Positions 38,474-47,728 of a stretch of DNA of 64,000 bases are shown piece after piece (position 1 is the first letter of the stretch; every line of letters begins with the position of its first letter). The stretch is from assembly GCA_002013415.1 (NCBI GenBank), contig MAEX01000006.1, forward strand, positions 213,963 through 277,962. The letters are read 5' to 3'. The notes beneath the pieces were generated by a model. That model ran no database searches and was not told the DNA's origin. It saw nothing but the letters and a program-made list of their open reading frames with translations. The position numbers and the translations under genes are program-made. The stretch comes from Mycobacterium sp. D16Q14. Its GTDB lineage: Bacteria; Actinomycetota; Actinomycetes; Mycobacteriales; Mycobacteriaceae.

Positions 38474-39432
38474 CCACACTGCCACTTACCGTAGCGACCC
38501 AGCACGCGGATGCGGTGCTGACCGAGATCGAACGGGTTGTTGTCGGAAAACGTGGTGCGCTACAACTGATTCTGCTGACGATCCTCGCACGCGGGCATGT
38601 CCTCATCGAGGATCTACCGGGCCTGGGTAAAACGCTGATCGCCCGGTCATTCGCGGCCGCGCTGGGGCTCGACTTCGTCCGGGTGCAGTTCACGCCCGAT
38701 CTGCTGCCCGCCGATCTGCTGGGCTCCACGATCTACGATATGTCTTCCGGACTGTTCGAGTTCCGGACCGGGCCGATCTTCACGAATCTCCTACTGGCAG
38801 ATGAGATCAACCGAACTCCACCCAAGACGCAATCGGCGCTGTTGGAGGCGATGGCGGAGGGGCAAGTCAGCATCGACGGTGAAACTCGCAGACTGCCAGC
38901 ACCATTCGTGGTGCTGGCAACGGACAATCCTATTGAATATGAGGGAACGTATCCACTACCGGAGGCCCAGCTGGACCGGTTCGCGATCCGGCTGCAGTTG
39001 GGATATCTGAGCGAGGACCTCGAGATCGAAATGCTGCAGCGGCGATTGAGCCGCGGTTCAGTGCAGCCGACGGTGTCGCAGGTGATCGCCTCCGAAGACC
39101 TTGTGATGATGCGGGAAGCGGTGGAAAACGTTTCGGTGCATCCGGATGTTCTTCGCTACATTGTCGCGCTGGCGGCCGCGACGCGCACCCACTCACATGT
39201 CGAGGTCGGTGCCAGTCCGCGCGCCGAGCTCGACCTGGTGCAGATGTCGCGGGCCCGAGCCATGCTGCTCGGCCGCGACTTTGTGATACCCGAGGACGTC
39301 AAAGCGCTCGCGGTGCCGGCCATCGCACACCGGATCAGTCTGCGTCCCGAGATGTGGGTACGCCGTATCACCGGCGCGCACGTGGTCGACGAGCTGCTGC
39401 ACCGTCTACCGGTACCGCGAGCATCCGGATGA
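38470..39432 (+). CDS. MoxR-type AAA+ ATPase
   Basis: A 320-residue cytosolic AAA+ protein starting at GTG 38470. Walker A is LPGLGKTLIARS (about 49-60), Walker B is NLLLADEINRTPPKTQSALLEAM, sensor 1 is VLATDNPIEYEGTYPLPEAQLDRF and sensor 2 is GASPRAELDL. MoxR ATPases are thought to remodel or assemble partner proteins, typically with DUF58 and VWA proteins. Here it sits between a membrane protein and a DUF58 gene with 4-bp overlaps at both ends. Confidence 0.93.
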   Translation: MTTLPLTVATQHADAVLTEIERVVVGKRGALQLILLTILARGHVLIEDLPGLGKTLIARSFAAALGLDFVRVQFTPDLLPADLLGSTIYDMSSGLFEFRTGPIFTNLLLADEINRTPPKTQSALLEAMAEGQVSIDGETRRLPAPFVVLATDNPIEYEGTYPLPEAQLDRFAIRLQLGYLSEDLEIEMLQRRLSRGSVQPTVSQVIASEDLVMMREAVENVSVHPDVLRYIVALAAATRTHSHVEVGASPRAELDLVQMSRARAMLLGRDFVIPEDVKALAVPAIAHRISLRPEMWVRRITGAHVVDELLHRLPVPRASG

Positions 39433-40658
39433 TCAGTTGGCGCGCGTCCCCGCTGACATCGGCGCTGGCTGCCTGCGCCGGCACCGCGTTGACGCTTGCG
39501 TTGGTGACGGGCCGGTGGCAGCTGGTGGTATTCGCGGCGCCCTTCATCGGCGTCCTCGTCGGTGCCTCCAGACGTCCCCAAGGCGGTCGGGTATGGGTTT
39601 CCGGCGAGTCAGAACCGTTACGGTGCTTGGAGTCTGAGACGGTCACCATCACCACGTCCGTCGAATCTGCAGAGCCAGCCGTGGTCCTTCGGCTACTCCC
39701 GGCGCCCATGGATGGTCTGCACGTCAAGGTGGACAAGGCAACGGCGCCGAACCAGATCACGATGCGGGTGTCAGCGGAACGCTGGGGCCGGTACACCATT
39801 GCGGTTCAAGTTCACACGGTGTCGACGTCCGGCCTGTGGGCTGGCACTCCGGTGACGCTGCCCGCGGCGGAGCTGCGCGTCTACCCGTTGGCAGACCCAC
39901 AAGACGTCACGCTGCCGCCCGCCGACCTGCCCGACCGGATCGGCACACACCTGACTCGACACCATGGACCGGGCGTCGAGTACGCGGACATCCGCGAGTA
40001 CGTCCCGGGTGACTCACTGCGAACGGTCAATTGGCGGGTCAGCGCGCGGCGGGGAAGGTTGCACATTACCGACCGGCTGACCGATCGTGCCGCCGATGTT
40101 GTCGTTCTGATCGACACCTACCCGCAGCCGTCGGGTCCGGCGACAACGGCGACGGAGCGATCCGCACGTGGCGCTGCCCAGCTGGTGCAGTCGGTGTTGC
40201 AGCGCGGAGATCGGGCGGGCGTTGTCCTGTTGGGCAGTTCTCCACGCTGGCTTGCCCCCGATATTGGCCGCCGTCAGTTTTATCGCCTGCTTGACGCCGT
40301 TCTGGATGCCGGAGAATGGCATTCACACAGCAGTAGCGCGCTTGCGCCGCGCGCCGCGATGCCGCCCAACGCGATCGTGGTGGCGTTCTCCACGCTTCTG
40401 AACGCCGATTTTGGTCTCGCGCTTACCGACCTTCGGCGGCGTGGGCACCCGGTCCTGGTGGTCGATGTGCTCGATCGCTCCCCCTTCCGTGAAGAACCCG
40501 ATCCAATCGTTGCCCGCTGGTGGCGGTTGGAACGTTCCCGGATGTATCGCAATATCTCCGTGACGGGGGTCGACGTGATTGGCTGGAATCACGACTCGGG
40601 ACTCAACCATGCGATGCACCTGATGCCGCAGCGCCCGCGAGTAGGACGACGCCGATGA
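39429..40658 (+). CDS. DUF58 domain protein
   Basis: A 409-residue protein starting MISWRASPLTSALAACA at ATG 39429, which overlaps the moxR stop. Two hydrophobic helices are at about 8-45. The DUF58 signature is GVEYADIREYVPGDSLRTVNWRVSARRGRLHITDR, followed by a vWA-like half: ADVVVLIDTYPQP, AGVVLLGSSPRWLAPDIGRRQFYRLLDAVLD, and NAIVVAFSTLLNADFGLALTDLRRRGHPVLVVDV. Function is unresolved in the family; its gene always accompanies moxR. An upstream in-frame extension to 39354 lies within moxR and is not used. Confidence 0.9.
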   Translation: MISWRASPLTSALAACAGTALTLALVTGRWQLVVFAAPFIGVLVGASRRPQGGRVWVSGESEPLRCLESETVTITTSVESAEPAVVLRLLPAPMDGLHVKVDKATAPNQITMRVSAERWGRYTIAVQVHTVSTSGLWAGTPVTLPAAELRVYPLADPQDVTLPPADLPDRIGTHLTRHHGPGVEYADIREYVPGDSLRTVNWRVSARRGRLHITDRLTDRAADVVVLIDTYPQPSGPATTATERSARGAAQLVQSVLQRGDRAGVVLLGSSPRWLAPDIGRRQFYRLLDAVLDAGEWHSHSSSALAPRAAMPPNAIVVAFSTLLNADFGLALTDLRRRGHPVLVVDVLDRSPFREEPDPIVARWWRLERSRMYRNISVTGVDVIGWNHDSGLNHAMHLMPQRPRVGRRR

Positions 40659-40984
40659 AAGCGGGTGTGGTCCTCGCCGTGCTGTTCGTCATCGGCGTCT
40701 TGGCGCGTACCGATACGTCCCCGTTCGTCGCTATGCTCTCCGGCCTGGCCGCAGTGATATCTCTATCGGCCGCGTACAACCGGCATTGGTCATCCGAAGT
40801 CCTTCCCGCACTGCTGTTCGGTTCCGCGGCTCTCCTGGCAACAGCGATACCCACAGGACTGTCGTCCTGGCTGCCCTTCGTCGCGCCGGTCGCTGTCGTC
40901 ACCATTTATGTTCTCGCCCTGTGGCCTTTGCTCAAAGGAGCGGAGGGGCCGTCGAGTGATAGACCGAACCGGTCGGCGTCGTGA
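40655..40984 (+). CDS. Small integral membrane protein closing the MoxR operon
   Basis: A 109-residue protein, nearly all hydrophobic: AGVVLAVLFVIGVLART, FVAMLSGLAAVISLSAAY, LPALLFGSAALLATAI and LPFVAPVAVVTIYVLALWPLL, that is four helices with a short charged tail. ATG 40655 overlaps the DUF58 stop by 4 bp, so it belongs to the operon. Its last 53 bp overlap the convergent HNH endonuclease gene. No family recognised. Confidence 0.75.
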   Translation: MKAGVVLAVLFVIGVLARTDTSPFVAMLSGLAAVISLSAAYNRHWSSEVLPALLFGSAALLATAIPTGLSSWLPFVAPVAVVTIYVLALWPLLKGAEGPSSDRPNRSAS

Positions 40985-42101
40985 TCACTACGGTATGCCT
41001 CCACCCCGGCGACTCCTTCACGTAATTGCATCGCTCGCAGAGACCCTGACCGTTATCGAACGAGGTCGCGCCGCCTCGCGCACTGCCCACGACGTGGTCG
41101 TGGTGGCGGATCGGGGCGTCACAGTACGGCGTCCGACACGTTTGGTCACGCAAGTCGATCAGCTCCGCCAATCCCTTGGGAAACAACCGACTTCGCGTCT
41201 CCGCGCCCACCAGTGCGCCCGTATCGCAGCGTCGATACAACCGTCGCACCAAAACCTTCGCACCGGCGCTGACCCCGTCGGATATGAGCCTGCGCGCCAC
41301 CGCGGCCGGGACGGGTCCGTGACCCGCGATCATCGCGGGCTCGACACCTCCGCCCAGTAGCGCCTCATCAGAGATCGTGATGTTCACGCCCAGGGGAACA
41401 GCCTCGGCGGATGGCACTCCGGTCACCCGCTCCACGAGAGTGTCGGCCATGATCTGACCTTGACCACGAACGGGGTCCATCGACGCATCGGCGGCTCGCT
41501 TGAGCGCGGCGTAGACCGCCACACCCTGTTTCACCGGAAGCAGCGCCGTCAGGTACGTCATGGTGTCGGGCGCGGGACGGATGGATACCCGACGTTCGTT
41601 CTCGGCCCGGCGTGCGCGGCGCACCACAGCCTCCGCATCGAGTCGATACGCCAGACGTTTCGCCTCCGCCGTGAGCCGGGCGTCGCCCATCCCGCGCAGC
41701 CGAGACGGATCCGCGCATATCTCGACGTCGATCTTCTGTCGATCCTCGACGGCAAGGTAGGCGGTTTCGCGCACCAGAATCGTCGCGCGCCATTCATTCA
41801 GCGCGCCGCACACCAATGCCGCAAGCGTGTGGGGCATTTCGTTCACCAGCGCCTTCGCGAAGCCGAGATGACGACCGCCACGGGCCGGCGAATCTTGCCG
41901 CGCCAAGGCGATCTCGGTGGCGACGCCCGCCCCTTGCCGTAGTCGAGGCACACCGTTGGCGGCCTCGTCCTCGCGGCGTGCGCGATCAAGCAGCACCGCG
42001 GCATGTGCCTGCTCCGCCGCGGCGGCGGCCTTCAGCCGCTCTAACTCGGCGATTCGTTCGACGAGCCGCGCCGCGCGGGCCGCTGAATCTGTCTGGGACA
42101 C
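40932..42101 (-). CDS. DUF222 and HNH endonuclease protein of the 13E12 repeat type
   Basis: A 389-residue protein starting at GTG 42101. The N-terminal DUF222 region is helical and charged (LVERIAELERLKAAAAAEQAHAAVLLD), and the C-terminal HNH nuclease domain reads LRDQTCRTPYCDAPIRHHDHV, FDNGQGLCERCNYVKES (paired Cys plus the HNH histidines). This is the family of the REP13E12 genes of M. tuberculosis, several of which are LexA-controlled. A perfect LexA box sits 15 bp upstream of the start, so SOS induction is expected. The biological role of the family is not known. Confidence 0.9.
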   Translation of the reverse strand: MSQTDSAARAARLVERIAELERLKAAAAAEQAHAAVLLDRARREDEAANGVPRLRQGAGVATEIALARQDSPARGGRHLGFAKALVNEMPHTLAALVCGALNEWRATILVRETAYLAVEDRQKIDVEICADPSRLRGMGDARLTAEAKRLAYRLDAEAVVRRARRAENERRVSIRPAPDTMTYLTALLPVKQGVAVYAALKRAADASMDPVRGQGQIMADTLVERVTGVPSAEAVPLGVNITISDEALLGGGVEPAMIAGHGPVPAAVARRLISDGVSAGAKVLVRRLYRRCDTGALVGAETRSRLFPKGLAELIDLRDQTCRTPYCDAPIRHHDHVVGSARGGATSFDNGQGLCERCNYVKESPGWRHTVVITTPTGSVYHSTAPPLL

Positions 42102-42105
42102 GCCA

Positions 42106-42141
42106 TCAACGCTACTCGAACATCAGTTCGAGTAGCGTTGA
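42106..42141. promoter_or_regulatory. Perfect 16-bp inverted repeat containing a LexA (SOS) box
   Basis: The arm TCAACGCTACTCGAAC pairs exactly with GTTCGAGTAGCGTTGA around ATCA. The centre (42116-42131) is TCGAAC-N4-GTTCGA, an exact match to the mycobacterial LexA operator consensus. It lies directly before the HNH gene start. The flanking arm symmetry goes five bases beyond the LexA core on each side. Confidence 0.9.
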
Positions 42142-42150
42142 CTTCTGTTG

Positions 42151-42189
42151 TTATCCACAGCCATTCGATCACGATCCCAGTTGTCCACA
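42151..42189 (+). promoter_or_regulatory. Two DnaA-box-like 9-mers, TTATCCACA and TTGTCCACA
   Basis: TTATCCACA at 42151-42159 and TTGTCCACA at 42181-42189 are exactly 30 bp apart, in the same orientation, upstream of the HNH gene. The first is the canonical bacterial DnaA box and the second is the common mycobacterial form. Whether DnaA binds here is unknown; two sites alone do not make an origin. Confidence 0.5.
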
Positions 42190-42225
42190 ATCTACTCGAT
42201 CGGTAGACATTGAAGTCCGCGTGCG

Positions 42226-43029
42226 CTAGGCGCCCGGGTCGGCGAGCCGTGCCAGCTGCACGGTCGCACCGCGGAGCTCATCGATCGAATCGATCGGGTC
42301 GACGTAGCCGACTCGGGTCACGGACCAACCCCGCGGCGTGCTTACCCGGATATCCAGCCCGTATCGGTCTGCCCCCTCACAACGAGCCGCGGTGGCGTCT
42401 GGGTACCCACCCAGTCGTTGCGCCATCGCGAGCAGCGCCTGCCCGTGATCGTCGTTGAGGTGAGTGACCGCACGATCAGCCTTAGGCGAGACGGGATCTG
42501 GTGCGGCCGAATCATAATCGGCGCCACTGGCCGAGTCCATGCGTCCGTAGCCACCCACCCAGCGCACGCGTTCGACATCCAGAAGCCAGACGGAGAAATC
42601 GCTGTAGTCGATGTAGTAGCGGGCAGCGGGCACCGCCGCGATGTGGGCCTCGCGAGCCGCCGGCAGCTCGTCCTGGCTGGGCCGGCGCACCTTCCCGGCG
42701 AGGGTGATCCGGGTGTTGGCCAACGGATCCTCAGGGGCGTCGGGCGCCACGATGGAAACGCTTGCTCGGGGGTCGCGTATCAGGTTGCGTCCGTGCTCGG
42801 CCATCTTCGATACGCAGAGCACCGGCGACCCACCCAGTAACCCGTAGGTGACCAGCGAAGCCCATGGCTCACCGTCTGCGGACAGGCTCGCCAGCGTCGC
42901 GATGTTCGTCGACGCCGCGACCGTTCTCGCCTCCTCGGCGGCCGACGGCCGAGCCAGGTTGGCGACATCTGTCAGGGGTGGGGCAATGGTGGGCGCATCG
43001 CCCGGATCGCCGTGATCGCGAGAAGCCAT
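42226..43029 (-). CDS. HugZ-like FMN-binding split barrel protein with DUF2470
   Basis: A 267-residue protein. Residues about 25-160 form a pyridoxamine-phosphate-oxidase-like split barrel (NIATLASLSADGEPWASLVTY, PVLCVSKMAEHGRNLIRDPRASVSIVAP, ARYYIDYSDFSVWLLDVERVRWVGGYGRM). The C-terminus is a DUF2470 domain (AVTHLNDDHGQALLAMAQRLGG, YGLDIRVSTP). This arrangement is that of HugZ-type heme oxygenases, although many actinobacterial members have no tested activity. It is a single gene upstream of the RNase H gene on the same strand, 51 bp after the window's HNH promoter region. Confidence 0.85.
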   Translation of the reverse strand: MASRDHGDPGDAPTIAPPLTDVANLARPSAAEEARTVAASTNIATLASLSADGEPWASLVTYGLLGGSPVLCVSKMAEHGRNLIRDPRASVSIVAPDAPEDPLANTRITLAGKVRRPSQDELPAAREAHIAAVPAARYYIDYSDFSVWLLDVERVRWVGGYGRMDSASGADYDSAAPDPVSPKADRAVTHLNDDHGQALLAMAQRLGGYPDATAARCEGADRYGLDIRVSTPRGWSVTRVGYVDPIDSIDELRGATVQLARLADPGA

Positions 43030-43038
43030 GGCGACAGC

Positions 43039-44151
43039 CTAAGTCAGGTACGAGGTCTCATTGACGAGTCGCACCGACGCCGGCCCGTCCGAATAGAACT
43101 CGGCGATGCTCAACGCGGCCAGATCCAGGTGCAGCCGGTACAGCAGGCTGGGTCCCGCGTCTAGCGCCAGGCGCAGCAGCGTCTTGATGGGCGTCACATG
43201 AGAGACCACCAAAACCGTTGCGTCCCCGTACTCGGCGATGATCCGATTGCGGGCACGGCGCACCCGGTGGTGCACGGTATCGAAGCTCTCCCCTTCCGGC
43301 GGAGTCACCGAGGTATCGCTGAGCCACTGGGCGTGCAGCTGCGGATCGCGCGCGGAAGCTTCGGAGAACGTCAGCCCCTCCCACATGCCGAAGTCGGTTT
43401 CGATCAGATCGTCATCGACCGTCAGCGGAACTCCCAGCGCCTCGGCGGCCGCGGTGGCGGTCTGCTTGGCACGGCCCAGCGGCGAACTGATGACGGCCGC
43501 GATACCGCCGCGGCTCGCGAGGTAACGCGCCGCCCTCGCGGCCTGATCGCGCCCCAGGTCGGTCAGCTCGGGATTCCCGCGTCCGGAGTACCGTCGCTGC
43601 ACGGAAAGTTCGGTTTGTCCGTGGCGAAGCAACAGCATTCGGGTGGGCTTGCCGCGCGCACCGGTCCAGCCCGGCGCGGCATCGGCAGGCTTGGGCTCCT
43701 TGACCTCTTTGGTTTCCTCGGGCTTCTTGGGAGCCTTGGGTTCGATGCCACTGGCGCGGTCCATCGCCTCATTGGCCAGCCGGTCGGCGTGCTTATTGCG
43801 CTCCCTGGGAATCCACTTGTAGTCGACGGTTTCGAACTGCATCGCGGCGGTGACCGCCTGCCGGTACAGCGTGATGAGGTCGGGATGTTTGACCTTCCAT
43901 CGGCCGGACATCTGTTCGACGACGAGTTTCGAGTCCATCGAGACGCTTACTTCAGTGGCGCCCAGTCGCGCTGCCTCTGCCAATCCCGCTATCAGACCGC
44001 GGTATTCGGCCACATTGTTGGTGGCATGACCGATCGCCTCGCAGGCCTCCCCCAATACCGTTTCATGATCCGGGGCGAACACCACGGCGCCATATCCGGC
44101 CAGTCCGGGGTTACCACGCGAACCACCGTCCGCCTCGACAAGAACTCTCAC
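43039..44151 (-). CDS. Bifunctional RNase HI / alpha-ribazole phosphatase-like protein (Rv2228c)
   Basis: A 370-residue fusion. The N-terminal RNase HI domain (about 1-135) carries VLVEADGGSRGNPGLAGYG (first catalytic Asp), NVAEYRGLIAGL (Glu), VSMDSKLVVEQM (Asp) and NKHADRLANEAMD. After an acidic Lys/Glu linker, a histidine phosphatase domain has LLLRHGQTELSVQRRYSGRGN, VISSPLGRAKQTA and VVSHVTPI. It removes RNA from hybrids; the phosphatase is linked to cobalamin nucleotide-loop assembly. The start is GTG 44151, which overlaps the zinc-ribbon gene stop by 4 bp (GTGA), so I prefer it to the in-frame start at 44175. Confidence 0.94.
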   Translation of the reverse strand: MRVLVEADGGSRGNPGLAGYGAVVFAPDHETVLGEACEAIGHATNNVAEYRGLIAGLAEAARLGATEVSVSMDSKLVVEQMSGRWKVKHPDLITLYRQAVTAAMQFETVDYKWIPRERNKHADRLANEAMDRASGIEPKAPKKPEETKEVKEPKPADAAPGWTGARGKPTRMLLLRHGQTELSVQRRYSGRGNPELTDLGRDQAARAARYLASRGGIAAVISSPLGRAKQTATAAAEALGVPLTVDDDLIETDFGMWEGLTFSEASARDPQLHAQWLSDTSVTPPEGESFDTVHHRVRRARNRIIAEYGDATVLVVSHVTPIKTLLRLALDAGPSLLYRLHLDLAALSIAEFYSDGPASVRLVNETSYLT

Positions 44152-44870
44152 AGGCGCACCAGGATCGCGCTGCACTCAGGGCACCGCAGCACCTCGTCGG
44201 CGGGCGCGGCCGAGATCCGGGACAGCTCACCGCGGTCCAACTCGATACGGCACGCGCCACACTTGTTGCCTTGCAATAAGCCCGTTCCCGGGCCTCCCGC
44301 GCGGCGTTGCCGTTCATAGGCTTCCAGCAGCGCCCCGTCGATCGAAGCGGCGAGGCCGTCACGACGCTGCCGGATCTGGTTCTCCTCGGCGTCGGTGTCG
44401 ATGGCAACCGCACGCTGGATCCTCTCGATTTCCGCTATCCGCTCGGCGATCTTGTCGGCATGGGCCTGAGTCGAGACCTGCTGAGCCTGGAGCTCCTCAC
44501 GACGTTCCATCAGCTCCAGCTCGGAGTCCTCCAGGCTGGACTGGCGGCGCACAAGAGTGTCGAGTTCATGCTGAATATCGACGAGTTCCTTCGGGTTCAC
44601 ACCGCCCGAGGCCAGCAGGGAACGGTCGCGGTCCTCCCGTTGACGGACGGCGGTGACCTCGGTGTCCAGCTTGGCCACCTGCACGTCCAGGTCTTCCAGA
44701 GCGAGACCGAGCGCACTCACGTCGCCGAGGATCTTCCGCTGCTGCGCCTGCAACTCCCCATGCTCCTGGCGTTCCGGCGGATTCGCACGCCGGTGCGCGA
44801 GGCGCGTCAGTTCGGCATCCACGGATGCCAGGTCTACCAGTAGACGCTGTTGTGCCACATCGGCTTTCAT
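44148..44870 (-). CDS. Coiled-coil C4 zinc-ribbon protein (Rv2229c, CT398-like)
   Basis: A 240-residue protein starting [20 protein letters not shown] at ATG 44870. Residues 1-190 are a long heptad coiled coil ([39 protein letters not shown]). The C-terminus is a zinc ribbon with NKCGACRIE and [11 protein letters not shown]. Proteins of this family are thought to bind nucleic acid or act in secretion; role unknown. It overlaps Nif3 upstream (ATGA) and the RNase H gene downstream (GTGA), making a tightly coupled operon. Confidence 0.92.
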   Translation of the reverse strand: MKADVAQQRLLVDLASVDAELTRLAHRRANPPERQEHGELQAQQRKILGDVSALGLALEDLDVQVAKLDTEVTAVRQREDRDRSLLASGGVNPKELVDIQHELDTLVRRQSSLEDSELELMERREELQAQQVSTQAHADKIAERIAEIERIQRAVAIDTDAEENQIRQRRDGLAASIDGALLEAYERQRRAGGPGTGLLQGNKCGACRIELDRGELSRISAAPADEVLRCPECSAILVRL

Positions 44871-46018
44871 GCTCGTTCTTCTTTCTCTGGACCACCCAGG
44901 GTCCAAGGGTCTGTGCGAACTGGCGAGACGCGCGTCGGCAGCTTCTCTCCGAATTCGGTGTCGAGCACCCGCGCTGCCTGCGCACACCACGGGAACTCGC
45001 TGGCCCAATGGGCGACGTCGACAAGTGCAACGCTACTTGCCCGCGCATGCTCGTCGGCGGGATGGTGCCGCAGATCGGCAGTGACATACGCGTCGGCCCC
45101 GGATCCGACCGCGGTACTCAACAGCGAGTCGCCCGCACCGCCGCAGACCGCGACGGTCTGAATCAGGGCATCCGGATTACCGGCGGACCGGGTTCCCCAC
45201 ACAGTTTGCGGTAGGGCGGCACCGACGCGGGATACAAAGTCACGTAGAGGCTCCGGTTCGGGCAGCACACCCACGCGCCCCAGACCCGTGCCCGCCGGCA
45301 CGGGTGCCATGGGCAGGACGTCGATGGCCGGCACCTCATAGGGATGAGCGGCCTGAATCGCCGCGAAGAGCCCACAGCGCAGCCGGGATGGCGCGACCAT
45401 TTCCACCCGGTCCTCGACAACCTGCTCCACGACACCGTGCACACCGATCGCGGGGTCCGAACCCTCCAGCGGCCGGAACTGCCCGGTACCGGTGGCGCTC
45501 CACGAGCAGTCCGAGTAGGCACCGAGTTGTCCGGCGCCGGCGTCGAACATGGCGCGGCGCACCGCGTCCGCGGATTCAGTGGGCACGAACACCACCCATT
45601 TGTCGTAATCGGCGAACTGCGGGGCGAGCACCGAAGTTACCTGCAGCCCAAGGGCTTCCGCGAGGGCATCGGATACACCTGGGCTCGCGGAGTCGGCGTT
45701 GGTGTGCGCCGTGAACAACGCACCACCCGAGCGGATGAGGCGATGGATCAGCGCGCCCTTCGGCGTACTGGCCGCCACCGTGTCCACACCGCGCAGCAGC
45801 AGCGGGTGGTGCGCCAACAGCAGATGCGAACCGGCATGCGAACCAGCACCGTCCATCTCGTCGAGCACTGACGCTGTCGCGTCGACGGCGACGGTCACCG
45901 CATCGATCTGCTGTTCGGGGTCACCGCAGACCAAGCCCACTGAATCCCACGATTCGGCGAGGGCGGGCGGATACGCCGCGTCAAGCACACCGATGATGTC
46001 CGCGAGCCGCACACCCAC
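44867..46018 (-). CDS. Nif3-like dinuclear metal center protein (Rv2230c)
   Basis: A 383-residue protein. The Nif3 signature at the start is [44 protein letters not shown], with a metal-binding [39 protein letters not shown], and the C-terminal [12 protein letters not shown] and [17 protein letters not shown]. Some Nif3 proteins are GTP cyclohydrolase-like hydrolases; function in mycobacteria is unknown. The start GTG 46018 shares one base with the cobC stop (TAGTG). A GTG at 46012 is an alternative. Confidence 0.92.
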   Translation of the reverse strand: MGVRLADIIGVLDAAYPPALAESWDSVGLVCGDPEQQIDAVTVAVDATASVLDEMDGAGSHAGSHLLLAHHPLLLRGVDTVAASTPKGALIHRLIRSGGALFTAHTNADSASPGVSDALAEALGLQVTSVLAPQFADYDKWVVFVPTESADAVRRAMFDAGAGQLGAYSDCSWSATGTGQFRPLEGSDPAIGVHGVVEQVVEDRVEMVAPSRLRCGLFAAIQAAHPYEVPAIDVLPMAPVPAGTGLGRVGVLPEPEPLRDFVSRVGAALPQTVWGTRSAGNPDALIQTVAVCGGAGDSLLSTAVGSGADAYVTADLRHHPADEHARASSVALVDVAHWASEFPWCAQAARVLDTEFGEKLPTRVSPVRTDPWTLGGPEKEERA

Positions 46019-47034
46019 TACAGAATCTCCTTCATCGCTTGCACCAGCTCTGGCCATTCGGGTCGCACCGCCACCCGCAGATAGTCGCCGCCCAGCCCCA
46101 CGAAGGTGTCGCAGCGGCGGACGGTGATGTTCTTGACCTCCAAGTGTTTTCGCATCAGTTTGGCGTCGGGCACGGCCACCAGCAGGAACGGCGCCGCCCC
46201 TTCGGTGACAGTCAACCCCAGGCCGCGCAGCGCATCGGCCTGCTGGCTCCGCGTGTCGGCAAAACGCTGGGTGTCCTCCGCGGCGACCGCGACCGCTTCC
46301 GGGGAGTTGCAGGCGATGAGGGCTTCGAGTTGCAGTGTGCCCAAAGGCCAATGCGCACGGCCGTGCGCGAGCCTGTCCAGCACCTCGGGATCACCCACGG
46401 CGTAGCCCGCGCGCAACCCGGCGAGTGCCCACGTTTTGGTGAGGCTGCGCAGCACCACCAGGCCGGGCAGTCGCTCCTCGGCCAATGACTCCGGCTCGCC
46501 GGGCACCGCGTCCATGAAGGCCTCGTCGACCACCAGGATTCGTCCCGGGTGCCGCAACGCGAGCAGATCCGCACGGCGGTGCAACACCGAGGTCGGGTTG
46601 GTGGGGTTCCCGATGACCACCAGGTCGGCTTCGTCGGGGACAGTGGCGGCACCAAGGGTGAACGGTGGCGGCAACACCACGTGGTCGATCGGGACACCAG
46701 CCTCGGCAAGCACGGCTTCCGGTTCGGTGAAGCCCGGTGCGAACACGGCAGCCCGGCGCGGGCTCAGCCGGGGCAGCATCGCGAAGCCCTCCGCGGCCCC
46801 CGCCAGCAGCAGCACCTCATCGGCCGTTCGGCCATGTCGTTCGGCGATCGCGGAAACGGCGAGGTTCTGGTCGGCCCGGCGCGGGTAGCTGCCCAGCTCA
46901 TCGAGCCGGACGGCGAGCCGATCACGCAGCCAGCTCGGTGGCGCGGCGGCGCGCACATTCACAGCGAAGTCCAGGACGCCCGGAATCAGCGCCTGGTCGC
47001 CGTGATAGCGCACTCCCTTTCGCGGCCCAGTCAT
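46018..47034 (-). CDS. cobC: CobC-like PLP-dependent aminotransferase (Rv2231c)
   Basis: A 338-residue fold-type I enzyme: [59 protein letters not shown] and the PLP lysine in [21 protein letters not shown]. It is the CobC/CobD(Salmonella)-type threonine-phosphate decarboxylase/aminotransferase branch that supplies the aminopropanol arm of cobalamin. It heads an operon cobC-nif3-zinc ribbon-RNase H on the minus strand, and is divergent from ptkA with 22 bp between starts. Confidence 0.9.
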   Translation of the reverse strand: MTGPRKGVRYHGDQALIPGVLDFAVNVRAAAPPSWLRDRLAVRLDELGSYPRRADQNLAVSAIAERHGRTADEVLLLAGAAEGFAMLPRLSPRRAAVFAPGFTEPEAVLAEAGVPIDHVVLPPPFTLGAATVPDEADLVVIGNPTNPTSVLHRRADLLALRHPGRILVVDEAFMDAVPGEPESLAEERLPGLVVLRSLTKTWALAGLRAGYAVGDPEVLDRLAHGRAHWPLGTLQLEALIACNSPEAVAVAAEDTQRFADTRSQQADALRGLGLTVTEGAAPFLLVAVPDAKLMRKHLEVKNITVRRCDTFVGLGGDYLRVAVRPEWPELVQAMKEIL

Positions 47035-47056
47035 GTCTCGACACTAATGTAGGGGG

Positions 47057-47728
47057 GTGGCTCCTCCGATGCTGGTGATCTTCGATCTCGACGGCACCCT
47101 GACCGATTCTGCACCGGGGATCGTCTCCAGTTTCCGTCACGCGCTCAGTCACGTCGGCGCCCCCGAACCGACTGGTGATATCGCGTCGCGGGTGGTGGGA
47201 CCGCCGATGCACGTCACACTCGGTTCGATGGGGCTCGGCGACCGTGCCGACGAGGCGATAGCGGCCTACCGAGCCGACTACGGCGAACGCGGATGGGCCG
47301 TCAACGAGATGTTCGACGGTATCCACGACGTGCTGACCGGGTTGCGCGAGGCGGGGGTGCCCATGGTGGTGGCGACGTCCAAGTCCGAACCGATCGCGGC
47401 GCGGATCCTTGAGCATTTCGGGCTTGCCGAGTTTTTCCAGGTGATCGCCGGAGCAAGCCCGGACGGCGTCCGGTCCAGTAAGGCCGATGTGATTGAGCAC
47501 GCACTGTCCCAGCTGGATGAGGTTCCCTCGACCGGCGTGGTGATGGTGGGCGACCGGGTGCACGACGTGGAAGGCGCGGCCGCACACGGTATCGGCACCG
47601 TCGTTGTCGACTGGGGCTACGGAGCAACGGATTTCGACGACGATGCGCCGAACTCCGGCGATCTTTCCCGATGGATCATCGGGCGTGTCGGCACGCCGCA
47701 AGAACTGCGGGAGGAACTACATGTCTGA
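47057..47728 (+). CDS. ptkA: HAD-family phosphatase-like protein, PtkA (Rv2232) homologue
   Basis: A 223-residue HAD protein starting at GTG 47057 behind AGGGGG; ATG 47069 is an alternative. HAD motif I is LVIFDLDGTLTDS, motif II VVATSKSEP and motifs III/IV VMVGDRVHDVEGAAAHG. In M. tuberculosis PtkA is reported to be a protein-tyrosine kinase acting on PtpA despite its HAD fold. The same gene pair is kept here, with an 8-bp overlap into ptpA, which supports a common function. Confidence 0.9.
   Translation: MAPPMLVIFDLDGTLTDSAPGIVSSFRHALSHVGAPEPTGDIASRVVGPPMHVTLGSMGLGDRADEAIAAYRADYGERGWAVNEMFDGIHDVLTGLREAGVPMVVATSKSEPIAARILEHFGLAEFFQVIAGASPDGVRSSKADVIEHALSQLDEVPSTGVVMVGDRVHDVEGAAAHGIGTVVVDWGYGATDFDDDAPNSGDLSRWIIGRVGTPQELREELHV

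Noticed and set aside
39354..39428. Longer N-terminus for the DUF58 protein
   Set aside because: It lies inside moxR; the ATGA overlap at 39429 and the hydrophobic start MISWRASPLTS fit the family and the operon pattern.
42151..42189. Chromosomal or plasmid replication origin
   Set aside because: Only two DnaA-box-like 9-mers, no AT-rich unwinding region and no dnaA, dnaN or rep gene nearby.
46019..46351. 111-codon N-terminal extension of the Nif3-like protein
   Set aside because: It is an out-of-frame read through the cobC end; the Nif3 domain starts right after the GTG at 46018.
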